In this document: positions 8,887-22,800 of the stretch, piece by piece | Numbering within the stretch: the stretch's first letter is position 1 | Layout of the letters: every line of letters starts with the position of its first letter | Assembly (NCBI GenBank): GCA_031769625.1 | Contig: JAUIMM010002560.1 | Coordinates: 434,001 to 498,000 of the forward strand | Length of the DNA stretch: 64,000 nucleotides | Reading direction: 5' to 3' | Origin: Taudactylus pleione | Taxonomy: Eukaryota; Chordata; Amphibia; Anura; Myobatrachidae | Translations under genes and position numbers: made by a program | The notes under the pieces: model-generated | Database searches by the model: none | Told to the model about the DNA's origin: nothing | The model's input: the letters and a program-made list of their open reading frames with translations, nothing else

Positions 8887-11800
8887 TTCAACACATCCAG
8901 TGAAATTTTGAGCTGTCTGTGTTTGCTACAAGAGGAGATATCACAAAGTATGCGCTTTTGTTATTTCCATTGCTTTCAATGCATTTTGGCCTAAAACTTG
9001 CATTTGCTGTTTTCTCTTAAACGCAACATGGGAGAAAAACCATTTCACATCATATTTGTGGGTCTTGGTCTTCAACACATCCAGTGAAATTTTGAGCTGT
9101 CTGTGTTTGCTACAAGAGGAGATAACACAAAGTATGCGCTTTTGTTGTTTCCATTGCTTTCAATGCATTTTGGCCTAAAACTAGCATTTGCTGTTTTCTC
9201 TTAAACGCAACATGGGAGAAAAACCATTTCACATCACATTTGTGGGTCTTGGTCTTCAACACATCCAGTGAAATTTTGAGCTGTCTGTGTTTACTACAAG
9301 AGGAGATAACACAAAGTATGCGCTTTTGTTGTTTCCATTGCTTTCAATGCATTTTGGCCTAAAACGAGCAATTGCTGTTTTCTCTTAAACGCAACACGGG
9401 GGAAAAACCATTTCACATCACATTTGTGTGTCTTGGTCTTCAACACATCCAGTGAAATTTTGAGCTGTCTGTGTTTGCTTCAAGAGGAGATATCACAAAG
9501 TATGCACTTTTGTTGTTTCCATTGCTTTCAATGCATTTTGGCCTGAAACGAGCAATTGCTGTTTTATCTTAAACGCAACACGGGGGAAAAACCATTTCAC
9601 ATCACATTTGTGGGTCTTGGTCTTCAACACATCCAGTGAAATTTTGAGTTGTCTGTGTTTGCTACAAGAGGAGATAACACAAAGTATGCGCTTTTGTTGT
9701 TTCCATTGCTTTCAATGCATTTTGGCCTAAAACGAGCAATTGCTGTTTTCTCTTAAACGCAACACGGGGGAAAAACCATTTCACATCACATTTGTGTGTC
9801 TTGGTCTTCAACACATCCAGTGAAATTTTGAGCTGTCTGTGTTTGCTACAAGAGGAGATATCACAAAGTATGCGCTTTTGTTGTTTTCATTGCTTTCAAT
9901 GCATTTTGGCCTAAAACTAGCATTTGCTGTTTTCTCTTAAACGCAACATGGGAGAAAAACCATTTCACATCACATTTGTGGGTCTTGGTCTTCAACACAT
10001 CCAGTGAAATTTTGAGCTGTCTGTGTTTGCTACAAGAGGAGATATCACAAAGTATGCGCTTTTGTTATTTCCATTGCTTTCAAAGCATTTTGGCCTAAAA
10101 CTTGCATTTGCTGTTTTCTCTTAAACGCAACATGGGAAAAAAACCATTTCACATCATATTTGTGGGTCTTGGTCTTCAACACATCCAGTGAAATTTTGAG
10201 CTGTCTGTGTTTGCTTCAAGAGGAGATATCACAAAGTATGCGCTTTTGTTGTTTCCATTGCTTTCAATGCATTTTGGCCTGAAACGAGCAATTGCTGTTT
10301 TCTCTTAAACGCAACACGGGGGAAAAACCATTTCACATCACATTTGTGGGTCTTGGTCTTCAACACATCCAGTGAAATTTTGAGTTGTCTGTGTTTGCTA
10401 CAAGAGGAGATATCACAAAGTATGCGCTTTTGTTGTTTTCATTGCTTTCAATGCATTTTGGCCTAAAACTAGCATTTGCTGTTTTCTCTTAAACGCAACA
10501 TGGGAGAAAAACCATTTCACATCACATTTGTGTGTCTTGGTCTTCAACACATCCAGTGAAATTTTGAGCTGTCTGTGTTTGCTACAAGAGGAGATATCAC
10601 AAAGTATGCACTTTTGTTATTTCCATTGCTTTCAATGCATTTTGGCCTAAAACGAGCAATTGCTGTTTTCTCTTAAACGCAACATGGGAGAAAAACCATT
10701 TCACATCACATTTGTGGGTCTTGGTCTTCAACACATCCAGTGAAATTTTGAGCTGTCTGTGTTTACTACAAGAGGAGATATCACAAAGTATGCGCTTTTG
10801 TTGTTTTCATTGCTTTCAATGCATTTTGGCCTAAAACTTGCATTTGCTGTTTTCTATTAAACGCAACATGGGAGAAAAACCATTTCACATCACATTTGTG
10901 GGTCTTGGTCTTCAACACATCCAGTGAAATTTTGAGCTGTCTGTGTTTGCTACAAGAGGAGATATCACAAAGTATGCGCTTTTGTTATTTCCATTGCTTT
11001 CAATGCATTTTGGCCTAAAACTTGCATTTGCTGTTTTCTCTTAAATGCAACATGGGAGAAAAACCATTTCACATCACATTTGTGGGTCTTGGTCTTCAAC
11101 ACATCCAGTGAAATTTTGAGCTGTCTGTGTTTGCTACAAGAGGAGATAACACAAAGTATGTGCTTTTGTTGTTTCCATTGCTTTCAATGCATTTTGGCCT
11201 AAAACTTGCATTTGCTGTTTTCTCTTAAACGCAACATGGGAGAAAAACCATTTCACATCACATTTGTGTGTCTTGGTCTTCAACACATCCAGTGAAATTT
11301 TGAGCTGTCTGTGTTTGCTACAAGAGGAGATAAAACAAAGTATGCGCTTTTGTTGTTTTCATTGCTTTCAATGCATTTTGGCCTAAAACGAGCAATTGCT
11401 GTTTTCTCTTAAACGCAATAAGGGGGAAAAACCATTTCACATCACATTTGTGGGTCTTGGTCTTCAACACATCCAGTGAAATTTTGAGCTGTCTGTGTTT
11501 GCTACAAGAGGAGATATCACAAAGTGTGCGCTTTTGTTGTTTTCATTGCTTTCAATTCATTTTGGCCTAAAACTAGCATTTGCTGTTTTCTCTTAAACGC
11601 AACATGGGAGAAAAACCAATTCACATCACATTTGTGGGCCTTGGTCTTCAACACATCCAGTGAAATTTTGAGCTGTCTGTGTTAGCTACAAGAGGAGATA
11701 TCACAAAGTATGCGCTTTTGTTATTTCCATTGCTTTCAATGCATTTTGGCCTAAAACTTGCATTTGCTGTTTTCTCTTAAACGCAACATGGGAGAAAAAC

Positions 11801-12750
11801 CATTTCACATCACATTTGTGGGTCTTGGTCTTCAACACATCCAGTGAAATTTTGAGCTGTCTGTGTTTGCTACAAGAGGAGATATCACAAAGTATGCACT
11901 TTTGTTGTTTCCATTGCTTTCAATGCATTTTGGCCTAAAACGTGCATTTGCTGTTTTCTCTTAAACGCTACATGGGAGAAAAACCATTTCACATCACATT
12001 TGTGGGTCTTGGTCTTCAACACATCCACTGAAATTTTGAGCTGTCTGTGTTTACTACAAGAGGAGATAACACAAAGTATGCGCTTTTGTTGTTTCCATTG
12101 CTTTCAATGCATTTTGGCCTAAAACTTGCATTTGCTGTTTTCTCTTAAATGCAACATGGGAGAAAAACCATTTCACATCACATTTGTGGGTCTTGGTCTT
12201 CAACACATCCAGTGAAATTTTGAGCTGTCTGTGTTTGCTACAAGAGGAGATAACACAAAGTAAGCGCTTTTGTTGTTTCCATTGCTTTCAATGCATATTG
12301 GCCTAACACTTGCATTTGCTGTTTTCTCTTAAACGCAACATGGGAGAAAAACCATTTCACATCACATTTGTGGGTCTTGGTCTTCAACACATCCATTGAA
12401 ATTTTGAGCTGTCTGTGTTTGCTACAAGAGGAGATATCACAAAGTGTGCGCTTTTGTTGTTTTCATTGCTTTCAATGCATTTTGGCCTAAATCTAGCATT
12501 TGCTGTTTTCTCTTAAACGCAACATGGGAGAAAAACCATTTCACATCACATTTGTGGGTCTTGGTCTTCAACACGTCCAGTGAAATTTTGAGCTGTCTGT
12601 GTTTGCTACAAGAGGAGATATCACAAAGTATGCGCTTTTGTTGTTTTCATTGCTTTCAATGCATTTTGGCCAAAAACGAGCAATTGCTGTTTTCTCTTAA
12701 ACGCAACACGGGGGAAAAACCATTTCACATCACATTTGTGTGTCTTGGTC

Positions 12751-15691
12751 TTCAACACATCCAGTGAAATTTTGAGCTGTCTGTGTTTGCTACAAGAGGA
12801 GATATCACAAAGTATGCGCTTTTGTTGTTTTCATTGCTTTCAATGCATTTTGGCCTAAAACTAGCATTTGCTGTTTTCTCTTAAACGCAACATGGGAGAA
12901 AAACCATTTCACATCACATTTGTGTGTCTTGGTCTTCAACACATCCAGTGAAATTTTGAGCTGTCTGTGTTTGCTACAAGAGGAGATATCACAAAGTATG
13001 CACTTTTGTTATTTCCATTGCTTTCAATGCATTTTGGCCTAAAACGAGCAATTGCTGTTTTCTCTTAAACGCAACATGGGAGAAAAACCATTTCACATCA
13101 CATTTGTGGGTCTTGGTCTTCAACACATCCAGTGAAATTTTGAGCTGTCTGTGTTTGCTACAAGAGGAGATATCACAAAGTATGCGCTTTTGTTGTTTTC
13201 ATTGCTTTCAATGCATTTTGGCCTAAAACTTGCATTTGCTGTTTTCTCTTAAACGCAACATGGGAGAAAAACCATTTCACATCACATTTGTGGGTCTTGG
13301 TCTTCAACACATCCCGTGAAATTTTGAGCTGTCTGTGTTTGGTACAAGAGGAGATAACACAAAGTATGCGCTTTTGTTGTTTCCATTGCTTTCAATGCAT
13401 TTTGGCCTAAAACGTGCATTTGCTGTTTTCTCTTAAACGCAACATGGGAGAAAAACCATTTCACATCACATTTGTGGGTCTTGGTCTTCAACACATCCAG
13501 TGAAATTTTGAGCTGTCTGTGTTTACTACAAGAGGAGATAACACAAAGTATGCGCTTTTGTTGTTTCCATTGCTTTCAATGCATTTTGGCCTAAAACGAG
13601 CAATTGCTGTTTTCTCTTAAACGCAACACGGGGGAAAAACCATTTCACATCACATTTGTGTGTCTTGGTCTTCAACACATCCAGTGAAATTTTGAGCTGT
13701 CTGTGTTTGCTACAAGAGGAGATATCACAAAGTATGCGCTTTTGTTGTTTTCATTGCTTTCAATGCATTTTGGCCTAAAACTAGCATTTGCTGTTTTCTC
13801 TTAAACGCAACATGGGAGAAAAACCATTTCACATCACATTTGTGGGTCTTGGTCTTCAACACATCCAGTGAAATTTTGAGCTGTCTGTGTTTGCTACAAG
13901 AGGAGATATCACAAAGTATGCGCTTTTGTTATTTCCATTGCTTTCAAAGCATTTTGGCCTAAAACTTGCATTTGCTGTTTTCTCTTAAACGCAACATGGG
14001 AAAAAATCCATTTCACATCATATTTGTGGGTCTTGGTCTTCAACACATCCAGTGAAATTTTGAGCTGTCTGTGTTTGCTTCAAGAGGAGATATCACAAAG
14101 TATGCGCTTTTGTTGTTTCCATTGCTTTCAATGCATTTTGGCCTGAAACAAGCAATTGCTGTTTTCTCTTAAACGCAACAAGGGGGAAAAACCATTTCAC
14201 ATCACATTTGTGGGTCTTTGTCTTCAACACATCCAGTGAAATTTTGAGCTGTCTGTGTTTGCTACAAGAGGAGATATCACAAAGTATGCGCTTTTGTTGT
14301 TTTCATTGCTTTCAATGCATTTTGGCCTAAAACTAGCATTTGCTGTTTTCTCTTAAACGCAACATGGGAGAAAAACCATTTCACATCACATTTGTGTGTC
14401 TTGGTCTTCAACACATCCAGTGAAATTTTGAGCTGTCTGTGTTTGCTACAAGAGGAGATATCACAAAGTATGCACTTTTGTTATTTCCATTGCTTTCAAT
14501 GCATTTTGGCCTAAAACGAGCAATTGCTGTTTTCTCTTAAACGCAACATGGGAGAAAAACCATTTCACATCACATTTGTGGGTCTTGGTCTTCAACACAT
14601 CCAGTGAAATTTTGAGCTGTCTGTGTTTGCTACAAGAGGAGATATCACAAAGTATGCGCTTTTGTTGTTTTCATTGCTTTCAATGCATTTTGGCCTAAAA
14701 CTTGCATTTGCTGTTTTCTCTTAAACGCAACATGGGAGAAAAACCATTTCACATCACATTTGTGGGTCTTGGTCTTCAACACATCCCGTGAAATTTTGAG
14801 CTGTCTGTGTTTGGTACAAGAGGAGATAACACAAAGTATGCGCTTTTGTTTCCATTGCTTTCAATGCATTTTGGCCTAAAACGTGCATTTGCTGTTTTCT
14901 CTTAAACGCAACATGGGAGAAAAACAATTTCACATCACATTTGTGGGTCTTGGTCTTCAACACATCCAGTGAAATTTTGAGCTGTCTGTGTTTACTACAA
15001 GAGGAGATAACACAAAGTATGCGCTTTTGTTGTTTCCATTGCTTTCAATGCATTTTGGCCTAAAACGAGCAATTGCTGTTTTCTCTTAAACGCAACACGG
15101 GGGAAAAACCATTTCACATCACATTTGTGTGTCTTGGTCTTCAACACATCCAGTGAAATTTTGAGCTGTCTGTGTTTGCTACAAGAGGAGATATCACAAA
15201 GTATGCGCTTTTGTTGTTTTCATTCCTTTCAATGCATTTTGGCCTAAAACTAGCATTTGCTGTTTTCTCTTAAACGCAACATGGGAGAAAAACCATTTCA
15301 CATCACATTTGTGGGTCTTGGTCTTCAACACATCCAGTGAAATTTTGAGCTGTCTGTGTTTGCTACAAGAGGAGATATCACAAAGTATGCGCTTTTGTTA
15401 TTTCCATTGCTTTCAAAGCATTTTGGCCTAAAACTTGCATTTGCTGTTTTCTCTTAAACGCAACATGGGAAAAAATCCATTTCACATCATATTTGTGGGT
15501 CTTGGTCTTCAACACATCCAGTGAAATTTTGAGCTGTCTGTGTTTGCTTCAAGAGGAGATATCACAAAGTATGCGCTTTTGTTGTTTCCATTGCTTTCAA
15601 TGCATTTTGGCCTGAAACAAGCAATTGCTGTTTTCTCTTAAACGCAACAAGGGGGAAAAACCATTTCACATCACATTTGTGGGTCTTTGTC
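12751..15691. repeat. 8-monomer higher-order repeat, two tandem copies
   Basis: Monomers at 12751-14222 and 14223-15691 repeat the same order of eight variant types, including private markers: CCCGTG with TTTGGTACAAG, GGGAAAAAATCC, and GAAACAAGC with CAAGGGGG and GTCTTTGTC. The copies are 1472 and 1469 bp; the 3-bp difference is the deletion near 14847. Confidence 0.85.
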
Positions 15692-16427
15692 TTCAACACA
15701 TCCAGTGAAATTTTGAGTTGTCTGTGTTTGCTACAAGAGGAGATATCACAAAGTATGCGCTTTTGTTGTTTTCATTGCTTTCAATGCATTTTGGCCTAAA
15801 ACTAGCATTTGCTGTTTTCTCTTAAACGCAACATTGGAGAAAAACCATTTCACATCACATTTGTGGGTCTTGGTCTTCAACACATCCAGTGAAATATTGA
15901 GCTGTCTGTGTTTGCTACAAGAGGAGATATCACAAAGTATGCGCTTTTGTTATTTCCATTGCTTTCAATGCATTTTGGCCTAAAACTTGCATTTGCTGTT
16001 TTCTCTTAAAAGCAACATGGGAGAAAAACCATTTCACATCATATTTGTGGGTCTTGGTCTTCAACACATCCAGTGAAATTTTGAGCTGTCTGTGTTTGCT
16101 ACAAGAGGAGATAACACAAAGTATGCGCTTTTGTTGTTTCCATTGCTTTCAATGCATTTTGGCCTAAAACGTGCATTTGCTGTTTTCTCTTAAACGCAAC
16201 ATGGGAGAAAAACCATTTCACATCACATTTGTGGGTCTTGGTCTTCAACACATCCAGTGAAATTTTGAGCTGTCTGTGTTTACTACAAGAGGAGATAACA
16301 CAAAGTATGCGCTTTTGTTGTTTCCATTGCTTTCAATGCATTTTGGCCTAAAACGAGCAATTGCTGTTTTCTCTTAAACGCAACACGGGGGAAAAACCAT
16401 TTCACATCACATTTGTGTGTCTTGGTC
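15692..16427. other. Unoccupied paralogue of the LINE 1/2 insertion site
   Basis: The monomer carrying ACATTGGAG (about 15833) continues GGTCTTGGTC directly into TTCAACAC at 15875/15876. The five monomers to the left match the left flanks of LINE copies 1 and 2 in variant order (TTACTACAAG/CACGGGGG, CTAGC, CAAAGC with GGGAAAA, GCTTCAAG, then GAGTTGTC/ATTGGAG). The first monomer to the right matches the first right-flank monomer (TTATTTCC, CTTGC, ATCATATTT). The second to the right is similar, and the third matches. This looks like the same higher-order unit without the element. Confidence 0.75.
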
Positions 16428-19371
16428 TTCAACACATCCAGTGAAATTTTGAGCTGTCTGTGTTTGCTACAAGAGGAGATATCACAAAGTATGCGCTTTT
16501 GTTGTTTTCATTGCTTTCAATGCATTTTGGCCTAAAACTAGCATTTGCTGTTTTCTCTTAAACGCAACATGGGAGAAAAACCATTTCACATCACATTTGT
16601 GGGTCTTGGTCTTCAACACATCCAGTGAAATTTTGAGCTGTCTGTGTTTGCTACAAGAGGAGATATCACAAAGTATGCGCTTTTGTTATTTCCATTGCTT
16701 TCAAAGCATTTTGGCCTAAAACTTGCATTTGCTGTTTTCTCTTAAACGCAACATGGGAAAAAAACCATTTCACATCATATTTGTGGGTCTTGGTCTTCAA
16801 CACATCCAGTGAAATTTTGAGCTGTCTGTGTTTGCTTCAAGAGGAGATATCACAAAGTATGCGCTTTTGTTGTTTCCATTGCTTTCAATGCATTTTGGCC
16901 TGAAACGAGCAATTGCTGTTTTCTCTTAAACGCAACATGGGGGAAAAACCATTTCACATCACATTTGTGGGTCTTGGTCTTCAACACATCCAGTGAAATT
17001 TTGAGTTGTCTGTGTTTGCTACAAGAGGAGATATCACAAAGTATGCGCTTTTGTTGTTTTCATTGCTTTCAATGCATTTTGGCCTAAAACTAGCATTTGC
17101 TGTTTTCTCTTAAACGCAACATGGGAGAAAAACCATTTCACATCACATTTGTGTGTCTTGGTCTTCAACACATCCAGTGAAATTTTGAGCTGTCTGTGTT
17201 TACTACAAGAGGAGATATCACAAAGTATGCGCTTTTGTTGTTTTCATTGCTTTCAATGCATTTTGGCCTAAAACTTGCATTTGCTGTTTTCTCTTAAACG
17301 CAACATGGGAGAAAAACCATTTCACATCACATTTGTGGGTCTTGGTCTTCAACACATCCAGTGAAAATTTGAGCTGTCTGTGTTTGCTACAAGAGGAGAT
17401 AACACAAAGTATGCGCTTTTGTTGTTTCCATTGCTTTCAATGCATTTTGGCCTAAAACGTGCATTTGCTGTTTTCTCTTAAACGCAAAATGGGAGAAAAA
17501 CCATTTCACATCACATTTGTGGGTCTTGGTCTTCAACACATCCAGTGAAATTTTGAGCTGTCTGTGTTTACTACAAGAGGAGATAACACAAAGTATGCGC
17601 TTTTGTTGTTTCCATTGCTTTCAATGCATTTTGGCCTAAAACGAGCAATTGCTGTTTTCTCTTAAACGCAACACGGGGGAAAAACCATTTCACATCACAT
17701 TTGTGTGTCTTGGTCTTCAACACATCCAGTGAAATTTTGAGTTGTCTGTGTTTGCTACAAGAGGAGATATCACAAAGTATGTGCTTTTGTTGTTTTCATT
17801 GCTTTCAATGCATTTTGGCCTAAAACTAGCATTTGCTGTTTTCTCTTAAACGCAACATGGGAGAAAAACCATTTCACATCACATTTGTGTGTCTTGGTCT
17901 TCAACACATCCAGTGAAATTTTGAGCTGTCTGTGTTTGCTACAAGAGGAGATATCACAAAGTATGCACTTTTGTTATTTCCATTGCTTTCAATGCATTTT
18001 GGCCTAAAACGAGCAATTGCTGTTTTCTCTTAAACGCAACATGGGAGAAAAACCATTTCACATCACATTTGTGGGTCTTGGTCTTCAACACATCCAGTGA
18101 AATTTTGAGCTGTCTGTGTTTACTACAAGAGGAGATATCACAAAGTATGCGCTTTTGTTGTTTTCATTGCTTTCAATGCATTTTGGCCTTAAACTTGCAT
18201 TTGCTGTTTTCTCTTAAACGCAACATGGGAGAAAAACCATTTCACATCACATTTGTGGGTCTTGGTCTTCAACACATCCAGTGAAAATTTGAGCTGTCTG
18301 TGTTTGCTACAAGAGGAGATAACACAAAGTATGCGCTTTTGTTGTTTCCATTGCTTTCAAAGCATTTTGGCCTAAAACGTGCATTTGCTGTTTTCTCTTA
18401 AACGCAACATGGGAGAAAAACCATTTCACATCACATTTGTGGGTCTTGGTCTTCAACACATCCAGTGAAATTTTGAGCTGTCTGTGTTTACTACAAGAGG
18501 AGATAACACAAAGTATGCGCTTTTGTTGTTTCCATTGCTTTCAATGCATTTTGGCCTAAAACGAGCAATTGCTGTTTTCTCTTAAACGCAACACGGGGGA
18601 AAAACCATTTCACATCACATTTGTGTGTCTTGGTCTTCAACACATCCAGTGAAATTTTGAGCTGTCTGTGTTTGCTACAAGAGGAGATATCACAAAGTAT
18701 GCGCTTTTGTTGTTTTCATTGCTTTCAATGCATTTTGGCCTAAAACTAGCATTTGCTGTTTTCTCTTAAACGCAACATGGGAGAAAAACCATTTCACATC
18801 ACATTTGTGGGTCTTGGTCTTCAACACATCCAGTGAAATTTTGAGCTGTCTGTGTTTGCTACAAGAGGAGATATCACAAAGTATGCGCTTTTGTTATTTC
18901 CATTGCTTTCAAAGCATTTTGGCCTAAAACTTGCATTTGCTGTTTTCTCTTAAACGCAACATGGGAAAAAAACCATTTCACATCATATTTGTGGGTCTTG
19001 GTCTTCAACACATCCAGTGAAATTTTGAGCTGTCTGTGTTTGCTTCAAGAGGAGATATCACAAAGTATGCGCTTTTGTTGTTTCCATTGCTTTCAATGCA
19101 TTTTGGCCTGAAACGAGCAATTGCTGTTTTCTCTTAAACGCAACAAGGGGGAAAAACCATTTCACATCACATTTGTGGGTCTTTGTCTTCAACACATCCA
19201 GTGAAATTTTGAGTTGTCTGTGTTTGCTACAAGAGGAGATATCACAAAGTATGCGCTTTTGTTGTTTTCATTGCTTTCAATGCATTTTGGCCTAAAACTA
19301 GCATTTGCTGTTTTCTCTTAAACGCAACATTGGAGAAAAACCATTTCACATCACATTTGTGGGTCTTGGTC

Positions 19372-19899
19372 AATTCTCTTTAATGGAAAAAAATGCAACA
19401 AGCATAACCCTTTTACATACAAAATAGTAAAAAACTTTTAAAAGCAGTTCTGAACAAATGTATATACAGAACACGATAAAAGAATCCATTCTTAACTTAG
19501 AAGGATCAGGCTTAACACGCCTTAACAAATAAACCATCTTTGGTACAAAGTAAATACATAAACAACTAACCCCCCCTTAAGAAAAAAAAAGAGAAGGCCT
19601 ACACCTGAGGCCTAACGCTGTAACATGTAGGACAAGCACTCATACCACCAAAAACAGGACAATATATAACTAACCCATCACCAACATTACACCTTACTAA
19701 ACCTAACCTATCCCATCACCCATTTAAAACTAAACTACCAACACTAACTCCATTTAACAAAGAGAAAGTAAGAGGAGCTTTTAGATACACGCAAACCATT
19801 CCTTAAAAAAACATGACCAAAATACTACCAAGCTGAAGGGGTGCAAAAGAACAGAAAAGCCTTTTAGAATGAAAACAGAAAGAGATTGCCCACCACCTA
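19372..19899 (-). other. 3' UTR of LINE copy 2
   Basis: 528 bp, as in copy 1 plus the 3-bp AGG/GAG insertion near 19773. It ends at the satellite without poly(A). Confidence 0.85.
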
Positions 19900-22800
19900 T
19901 CAAGGGGGCTTCAGGTGCCTCCACCTTCTAGACCACCCGGTAGCATCCAATCTCTCCCTGTCCATATCCATCAACCTCTTCACCTCGTGTAGAATACTGC
20001 CCACCACCTCTGCACAGGGAAGGACTTTTTGTCTCAATGGAAGTAAGCACCGTGCATTCCATAAGTTGTACCTAACCGCTAGACTAACTATAAAAATCGT
20101 GGTCAAATTAAACCTTCCATACCCTTTGAAGGCACCGTAAACCCACTCAGGGTAACTAAGCCCCGAAAGGCACGGGATGCGTAAGGCCCTTGAGACTGAC
20201 TTACACACCTCTATAGTGAAGGGACATCTCAAGAGGAAGTGGTCCATGGTCTCCTCCTCCCCTAGACAATCCTCGCGTGGACAATCACGGTCATCAGCAC
20301 TTCTACTCTTGATATTTCCCCTCACATAGAGCCTCCCTTGAAAGGAAAGCCAAGCAATGTCCCTAAACTTCAAAGGGACTCTCTCCGACAACAACAAAGA
20401 GATCCCATTTGAGCAGACTATGCCCGGGCAGTCCCTCAGTGACAGCGGAGCATAAAAGTGAGAGCGCAAAATGCTTCTCCCCAACTGCTTCCTGGAGAAG
20501 GTTTTGACATCTCGCACCTCCAGCCCCCAACGCCTTGTCACCTTCAAGCACAATATGACATAGATCGGAAGGTACCCACTTCTGACTCTGAGAGTTCTGA
20601 CACGGCCTCCATCTACCCACAGATCAAGAAAGGGAAGCACCCAGGCTCTAAAACTCTCTACCCATTGAGGGGGAGTCTCTGAAAGCAGACTACCAAGATT
20701 GAGCTTCAAGAACGTTGTGGCAAAAAACACCACGGGGCTGACCATGTCAAGCCCGCCCTCTTCCCTCAACCTGTAGGTTATACCCCTCTTGACGATGTTC
20801 ATCCCGTTCCCCCACAAAAGAAGAAAGAACAAGGAGTTTATCCTGGTCCATAAAGATTGCGGCAGAAAACATACGTAACTGACATACAAGAAAACTGGAA
20901 TCAGGTAAGTCTTGATCAAGTGAACCCTTTCCCTGAAAGAAAGCTTCCACCTTCTCCAAGCCCGCACCTTCTTGGCAGCATCTTCCAACCTCCTCTCCCA
21001 GTTTTGAGTGGCATAGTCACCACGGCCAAATCTAATGCCTAAGATCTTAATTTCAGGACTGGCCCGGGGAAGGCTGTCCGGAAGGTCAAACTCATCACCT
21101 TCCTCCCCCATCCAGAAAGCTTCACACTTATCTTGGTTCACTCTAGAGCTCGAAGCTTCAGAGTACTCAGAGATAAGGTGTTCCACTTCACATGCCTCTG
21201 CCACGGATGACAGGACAACTGTGACATCATCTGCATAGGCCACCACCCTCAGAGGAGTCTCCGGGCCCAGCTGCACCCCTCCCACAGTGCCACAATCAAT
21301 CCTCCTTATGAAAGGATCAATTGCGAACACATATAGAAGAGGGCTCAGGGGGCATCCCTGACGGACACCGGAGTCAACCCTAAAGGCAGGGCCTACCCAA
21401 CCATTGACAAGTGGGAAACTCTTGGCCTGATTATATAACACTCGAAGCCAATCAATAACCCTTGCTGGAAGACCATACCTTTCCAGTACAGCCCACAGGT
21501 ACTTATGGCTCACCCGATCAAAGGCCTTGGACTGATCCAATGCCAGTAAGTACTTGCCCCACTTTTCAGCACGGCATCGTTCCATGGCCTCCCGGACACC
21601 AAGGACAGCACTAAATGTGCTTCGGCCCTTCACAGTACAATGCTGAGATGGAGACAGTACCAGCCCGGAAATTTCCATCAGCCTATTGAAGAATATTTTC
21701 GCCAGAATCTTCCTGTCCGTATTAAGAAGGGCGATGGGGCGCCAGTTTTCAATACAGGATGGAACCTTTCCTTTGGACAGTAATATGAGGGCGGAGGACC
21801 TCATGGAGGGAGGGAGTGACCCCTCACCCAGGCACTCATTATACACCTCCATAAGACGGGGAGCCAAGATGTCAACAAAGGCTTTATAAAACTCAGATGT
21901 CAAACCATCTGGTCCTGGGGACTTCTTGATGGACAAACCACCAATTGCTTTCTTGACTTCCTCCACCGTCACATCACCACCCAAGGAGTCAAAAGAGGCA
22001 TCAAGTTCTTTGAGCCCCGGTGTTTCCCTCAGGAATGTCTCCATCCTCTCTCTGATGAGCGGCTGCTCAGACAGAAGGTTGGAATAGTAGGACCCGATGA
22101 CTCCCAAGATACCCTCCCTATCCTCACAGAGAGTACCCTGGTCATCATACAGGCCTCTGACCTCCCTCAAATCAACTGACCTCCTGCAACTCTGGTAAGG
22201 ATCAGGTGAGTGGTATTTACCATAATCCCTCTCCAGAATCAAAGAGGCCAGACGATTATACTGAAATTCCCTCAGCTGAGCCTTCACCCGGGAGATTTCC
22301 CCACCATCTCCACGCTCAGAGATTAAGAAATCCAATTTCCTCCTCAATCTGTGAATGATGCACCTTTTTCTCAAGTTTCTCCGGGCTACCAGCCTCTGAA
22401 AGAACACCCGAGTCCTCTTTTTACATACCTCCCACCACTCAGATCTACTCCAACCAGCCTCCAGAAGTGTCTCCTGTAGTTGAAAGAAGTCTCTGAAGGA
22501 CTGACTGACCCTTTCCTCCCTTAGGAGTTCAGAATTCAAGCGCCAAAGGCCCCGTCCTTTCTGAGGGGTTTTCGAAGCATTCAAAGTCACACTCAGAAAA
22601 ACGTGATCGGAGAATTCTACTGGCTTCACCTCTGGAGGCAAAGTTTTTGAAGACTCCTTAACAAAAAACCTATCTATTCTAGATCTACGACTACCACAAT
22701 AATAAGTGTAACCCGTGAGGTCTGGATAATGGCGAATGTGCACATCAACCAGACCAGCCTCTCTTATCATACTCACTAAAAAATTTGCATCATAGCTCAG

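Larger units (their letters stand above)
8887..19371. repeat. 184-bp satellite array, segment B (57 monomers)
   Basis: 10485 bp equals 57 monomers of 184 bp minus a 3-bp deletion near 14847 (TTTTGTTTCC for TTTTGTTGTTTCC). Variable positions include GATAAC/GATATC, TTGTTGTTTCC/TTGTTATTTCC/TTGTTTTC, AAAACTAGC/CTTGC/CGTGC/CGAGC and CATGGGAG/CACGGGGG/CAAGGGGG. CTAGC and TTATTTCC forms are frequent here and not seen after about 28.2 kb. No gene is visible. Confidence 0.97.

Noticed and set aside
9361..9420. CENP-B-box-like sequence in monomers with CACGGGGG
   Set aside because: AxxCGGG matches but the TTCG half is absent (TAAA at that spacing). Too weak to call a CENP-B site.
18069..18284. Frames reading ...KRNMGEKPFHITF, which look like the TGEKPF linker of C2H2 zinc fingers
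   Set aside because: No CX2C or HX3H pattern surrounds it. It recurs once per 184-bp unit and the frame shifts each time, so it is chance similarity in a satellite.
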